A stretch of DNA of 15,383 nt from Alphaproteobacteria bacterium (lineage in GTDB: Bacteria; Pseudomonadota; Alphaproteobacteria; ATCC43930; CGMCC-115725): NCBI GenBank assembly GCA_005888515.1, contig VAZR01000084.1, forward strand, positions 1-15,383, in the 5' to 3' direction. The position numbers were made by a program, and so were the translations under genes. Shown here piece by piece: positions 13,907 through 15,383 of this stretch (positions within the stretch are counted from its first letter, which is position 1; each line of letters begins with the position of its first letter). Below the pieces are notes generated by a model. The model made no database searches and had not been told where the DNA came from. It saw nothing but the letters and a program-made list of their open reading frames with translations.

Positions 13907-14904
13907 CACGCCTTCAGCTCGCGTCTGAGCTCGTTGAAGAAGCGCCAATCGGTGCCGTCGGCGATCAGCTTCTGCGGGTTCGATTTGATGAAGCCGACAT
14001 CATGCAGGCGCAGCGCATAGAAACGCACCGTATCCTCGGCATCGTAATCGCGCCATTTGGCAAAAATGTTGTCGTGCAACGCTTCGAGCGCGAGGTCGTA
14101 ACGCGGTGTGAACCCCTTATCGACGAGGTATTTCGCCGATTGCTCCGGCTGGTTCGAACAAAGATCGTTGGCCTTGAGCATGGCGCGGAGCACACGCTTG
14201 CTGGCAACCGGGTTCTTGCGGATGAAGTCGCGTTGGCCGGCCAGCATGCAGCAGAAATAGTCCGACCACGGGCGATCCACCGCGTTGTTGACGATCACAT
14301 GGCCGATCTTTCGCGCGCGCAGCTCCTGCGAGGCGGGCGGCACAATTTCGATGGCATCGACCTTGCCGTCCGCAAACATCTTTACAAAGAGCGGGTCGGC
14401 GACCCATTCGACGTCCTTCACCGGATCGAGGCCGACGTGGGCGAGCATCGCCGAGAGCAGCCCGTGCGGGCTCGACCCCAAGGCGCGTACGCCAATTTTC
14501 TTGCCCTTCAGCTCGCCGACGCTGCGGATCTCATTCTTCGCGAACACCTCAACGCAGCCGACCATGACGCCACCGATCATCGTGATCGGCGCGCCGTGAT
14601 CGATCTCGACGAGAAATTGCTGAATGTAGCTCAAGGTCAAATCGAACTTGTCGGCAGCCAGCGCTTTCGCGAGCTGATCGTTCGTCGTATCGACATACTG
14701 GATGTCGGTGAAGCCTTCGTCGCGCAGCAGCTCCTGGCCCACGAGTTGCGGCGCCATGCACATGTCCGGCATTTTCGCGAGACGGACCGATGTCGTTTCC
14801 AGACGGCCCTCCGCGGCGAAAACCGCGGGCGGGCGGATCAAGCCGGCGGCGCCGGCCAGCGACAGCGTGCTCAGAAAACGACGGCGCGTCTGCAAAATCG
14901 GCAT
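13906..14904 (-). CDS. NMT1/THI5-type ABC solute-binding protein with Tat-like signal
   Basis: A 332-residue periplasmic binding protein of the NitT/TauT - NMT1 type. The N-terminus has a twin-arginine-like signal RRRFLS (7-12), a hydrophobic stretch, and a likely cleavage site after PPAVFA (25-30). The mature part shows family features such as LKGKKIGVRALGSS (132-145). It is Cys-rich for this family (Cys49, 117, 218, 219, 249), with an MPDMCM stretch (45-50) near the expected ligand site. The ATG at 14904 has a good GGGGAG ribosome binding site (14913-14918 on the minus strand). No ABC permease or ATPase is in the window. It is a tandem paralogue of the partial gene to its right. The ligand is unknown: this fold takes nitrate, taurine, sulfonates or pyrimidine precursors. 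Confidence 0.9.
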   Translation of the reverse strand: MPILQTRRRFLSTLSLAGAAGLIRPPAVFAAEGRLETTSVRLAKMPDMCMAPQLVGQELLRDEGFTDIQYVDTTNDQLAKALAADKFDLTLSYIQQFLVEIDHGAPITMIGGVMVGCVEVFAKNEIRSVGELKGKKIGVRALGSSPHGLLSAMLAHVGLDPVKDVEWVADPLFVKMFADGKVDAIEIVPPASQELRARKIGHVIVNNAVDRPWSDYFCCMLAGQRDFIRKNPVASKRVLRAMLKANDLCSNQPEQSAKYLVDKGFTPRYDLALEALHDNIFAKWRDYDAEDTVRFYALRLHDVGFIKSNPQKLIADGTDWRFFNELRRELKA

Positions 14905-14942
14905 TCGGTAATCTCCCCTTTTCTCTATTTCACAGCTTCGGC

Positions 14943-14959
14943 TGAGATTTCAAATCTCA
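14943..14959. promoter_or_regulatory. 17-base palindrome between the two binding-protein genes
   Basis: TGAGATTTCAAATCTCA is a perfect inverted repeat with 8-base arms around one central base. It overlaps the stop codon of the upstream gene and ends 39 bases before the next start. On the minus strand it contains TTGAAA, which could act as a -35 box, though no good -10 follows at normal spacing. It is AT-rich with almost no loop, so a protein-binding site fits better than a terminator. Confidence 0.4.
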
Positions 14960-15383
14960 CGCCTTCAACTCGCGTTTCAGCTCGTTGAGGAAACGCCAAT
15001 CGGTGCCCTCGGCAATGATTCGCTGCGGCGTCTTCTTGATCACGCCCAATTCGTGCAGGCGCAGCGCGTAAAATCGCACGCTGTCCTCGGCGTCATAGTC
15101 ACGCCAGTGACCGTAGGGGTTCTCGTTCAGCGTCTGCAGCGCGAAATCGTATTGCGGGGTGAAGCCGCCCTCGACGAGACGGCGCGCCGCCCGCTCCGGC
15201 TCGCTCGCGCATAAATCTGCCGCCTTCAGCATCGCTCGGACGACCCGCTTCGTGGCTACCGGGTATTTCGCGACAAACTCGCGATTGCCAGCCAGGGTGC
15301 AGCAAAAATATTGCGACCAGGGTGGGTCGAGAGCGGTTCGGACGATCGGCTGGCGAAAACCGCGGGCGTGCAATATCTGCGGC
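14957..15383 (-). CDS. Second NMT1-type solute-binding protein, 5' part beyond the window
   Basis: Only the C-terminal portion is present. The frame stays open to the window edge (codons for PQIL precede HARGF), so the TTG at 15373 is internal and the start lies to the right. The sequence matches the C-terminal part of the neighbouring binding protein: an ungapped hand alignment from PWSxYFCC to the shared end ELKA gives about 81 identities in 121 positions. It conserves the Cys pair of YFCC, the stretch WRDYDAED and the ending GTDWRF. The two genes are therefore a tandem duplication whose products may bind related ligands or act as alternative signal inputs. No transport partner is visible in the window. 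Confidence 0.88.
   Translation of the reverse strand, partial: PQILHARGFRQPIVRTALDPPWSQYFCCTLAGNREFVAKYPVATKRVVRAMLKAADLCASEPERAARRLVEGGFTPQYDFALQTLNENPYGHWRDYDAEDSVRFYALRLHELGVIKKTPQRIIAEGTDWRFLNELKRELKA

Noticed and set aside
13907..13948. Longer N-terminus for the SCO protein
   Set aside because: It would place 14 charged residues before a good signal peptide and extend the overlap with the upstream gene; the ATG at 13906 gives a TGATG junction.
13816..14988. Plus-strand open frame (390 codons) opposite the SCO and binding-protein genes
   Set aside because: It lies antisense to conserved genes, with low-complexity composition and no family resemblance.
15371..15373. TTG as the start of the last gene
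   Set aside because: The frame continues to the window edge, and the residues before it align with the middle of the paralogous binding protein.

Overview
The window is gene-dense, GC-rich DNA with frequent GTG and TTG starts and almost no intergenic space. The protein style suggests an alphaproteobacterium, probably of the Hyphomicrobiales (Bradyrhizobium/Rhodopseudomonas-like). Signs are a truncated receiver ending in the DYVPVPVVP style, a small XRE regulator beginning MITAAQLRAARALLG, and hybrid kinases with tandem receivers. The genus is an inference and was not checked. No tRNA, rRNA, CRISPR array, insertion sequence or phage gene was seen.

Layout. (1) Positions 3-1451 (+): the 3' part of a hybrid histidine kinase whose start lies before the window. 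(2) Positions 1459-8901 (-): a compact operon read right to left, of a small XRE regulator followed by six subunits of a membrane complex of the complex I / group 4 hydrogenase superfamily. The six are HyfB-, HyfC-, HyfE-, HyfF- and HyfG-like proteins and a ferredoxin-HyfI-like fusion. The large subunit lacks the cysteines that hold the NiFe centre, so this is a hydrogenase-related (Ehr-type) complex and not a hydrogenase. No hyp maturation gene or formate dehydrogenase gene lies in the window. (3) Positions 8902-9000: the AT-richer control region of that operon, with a candidate sigma70-type promoter and two inverted repeats. (4) Positions 9001-15383 (-): a signalling operon continuing past the right edge. 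It encodes two tandem NMT1-type solute-binding proteins, an SCO-type copper/thiol protein, a membrane hybrid kinase with two receivers, a lone CheY-like receiver, and a receiver-linked class III adenylate cyclase.

How the genes may work together. In region 4 the order binding protein, SCO protein, sensor kinase, receiver, receiver-cyclase suggests a pathway from a periplasmic signal through a phosphorelay to cAMP. No transporter permease or ATPase lies in the window, so the binding proteins may serve sensing rather than uptake. In region 2 the two antiporter-like subunits and the NuoH-like subunit should form a membrane ion-moving arm. The arm is fed by the iron-sulfur chain of the fused ferredoxin-HyfI-like subunit. 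The redox partner at the altered NiFe site is unknown. Region 2 is the best candidate for an incompletely described system; the signalling operon is second.
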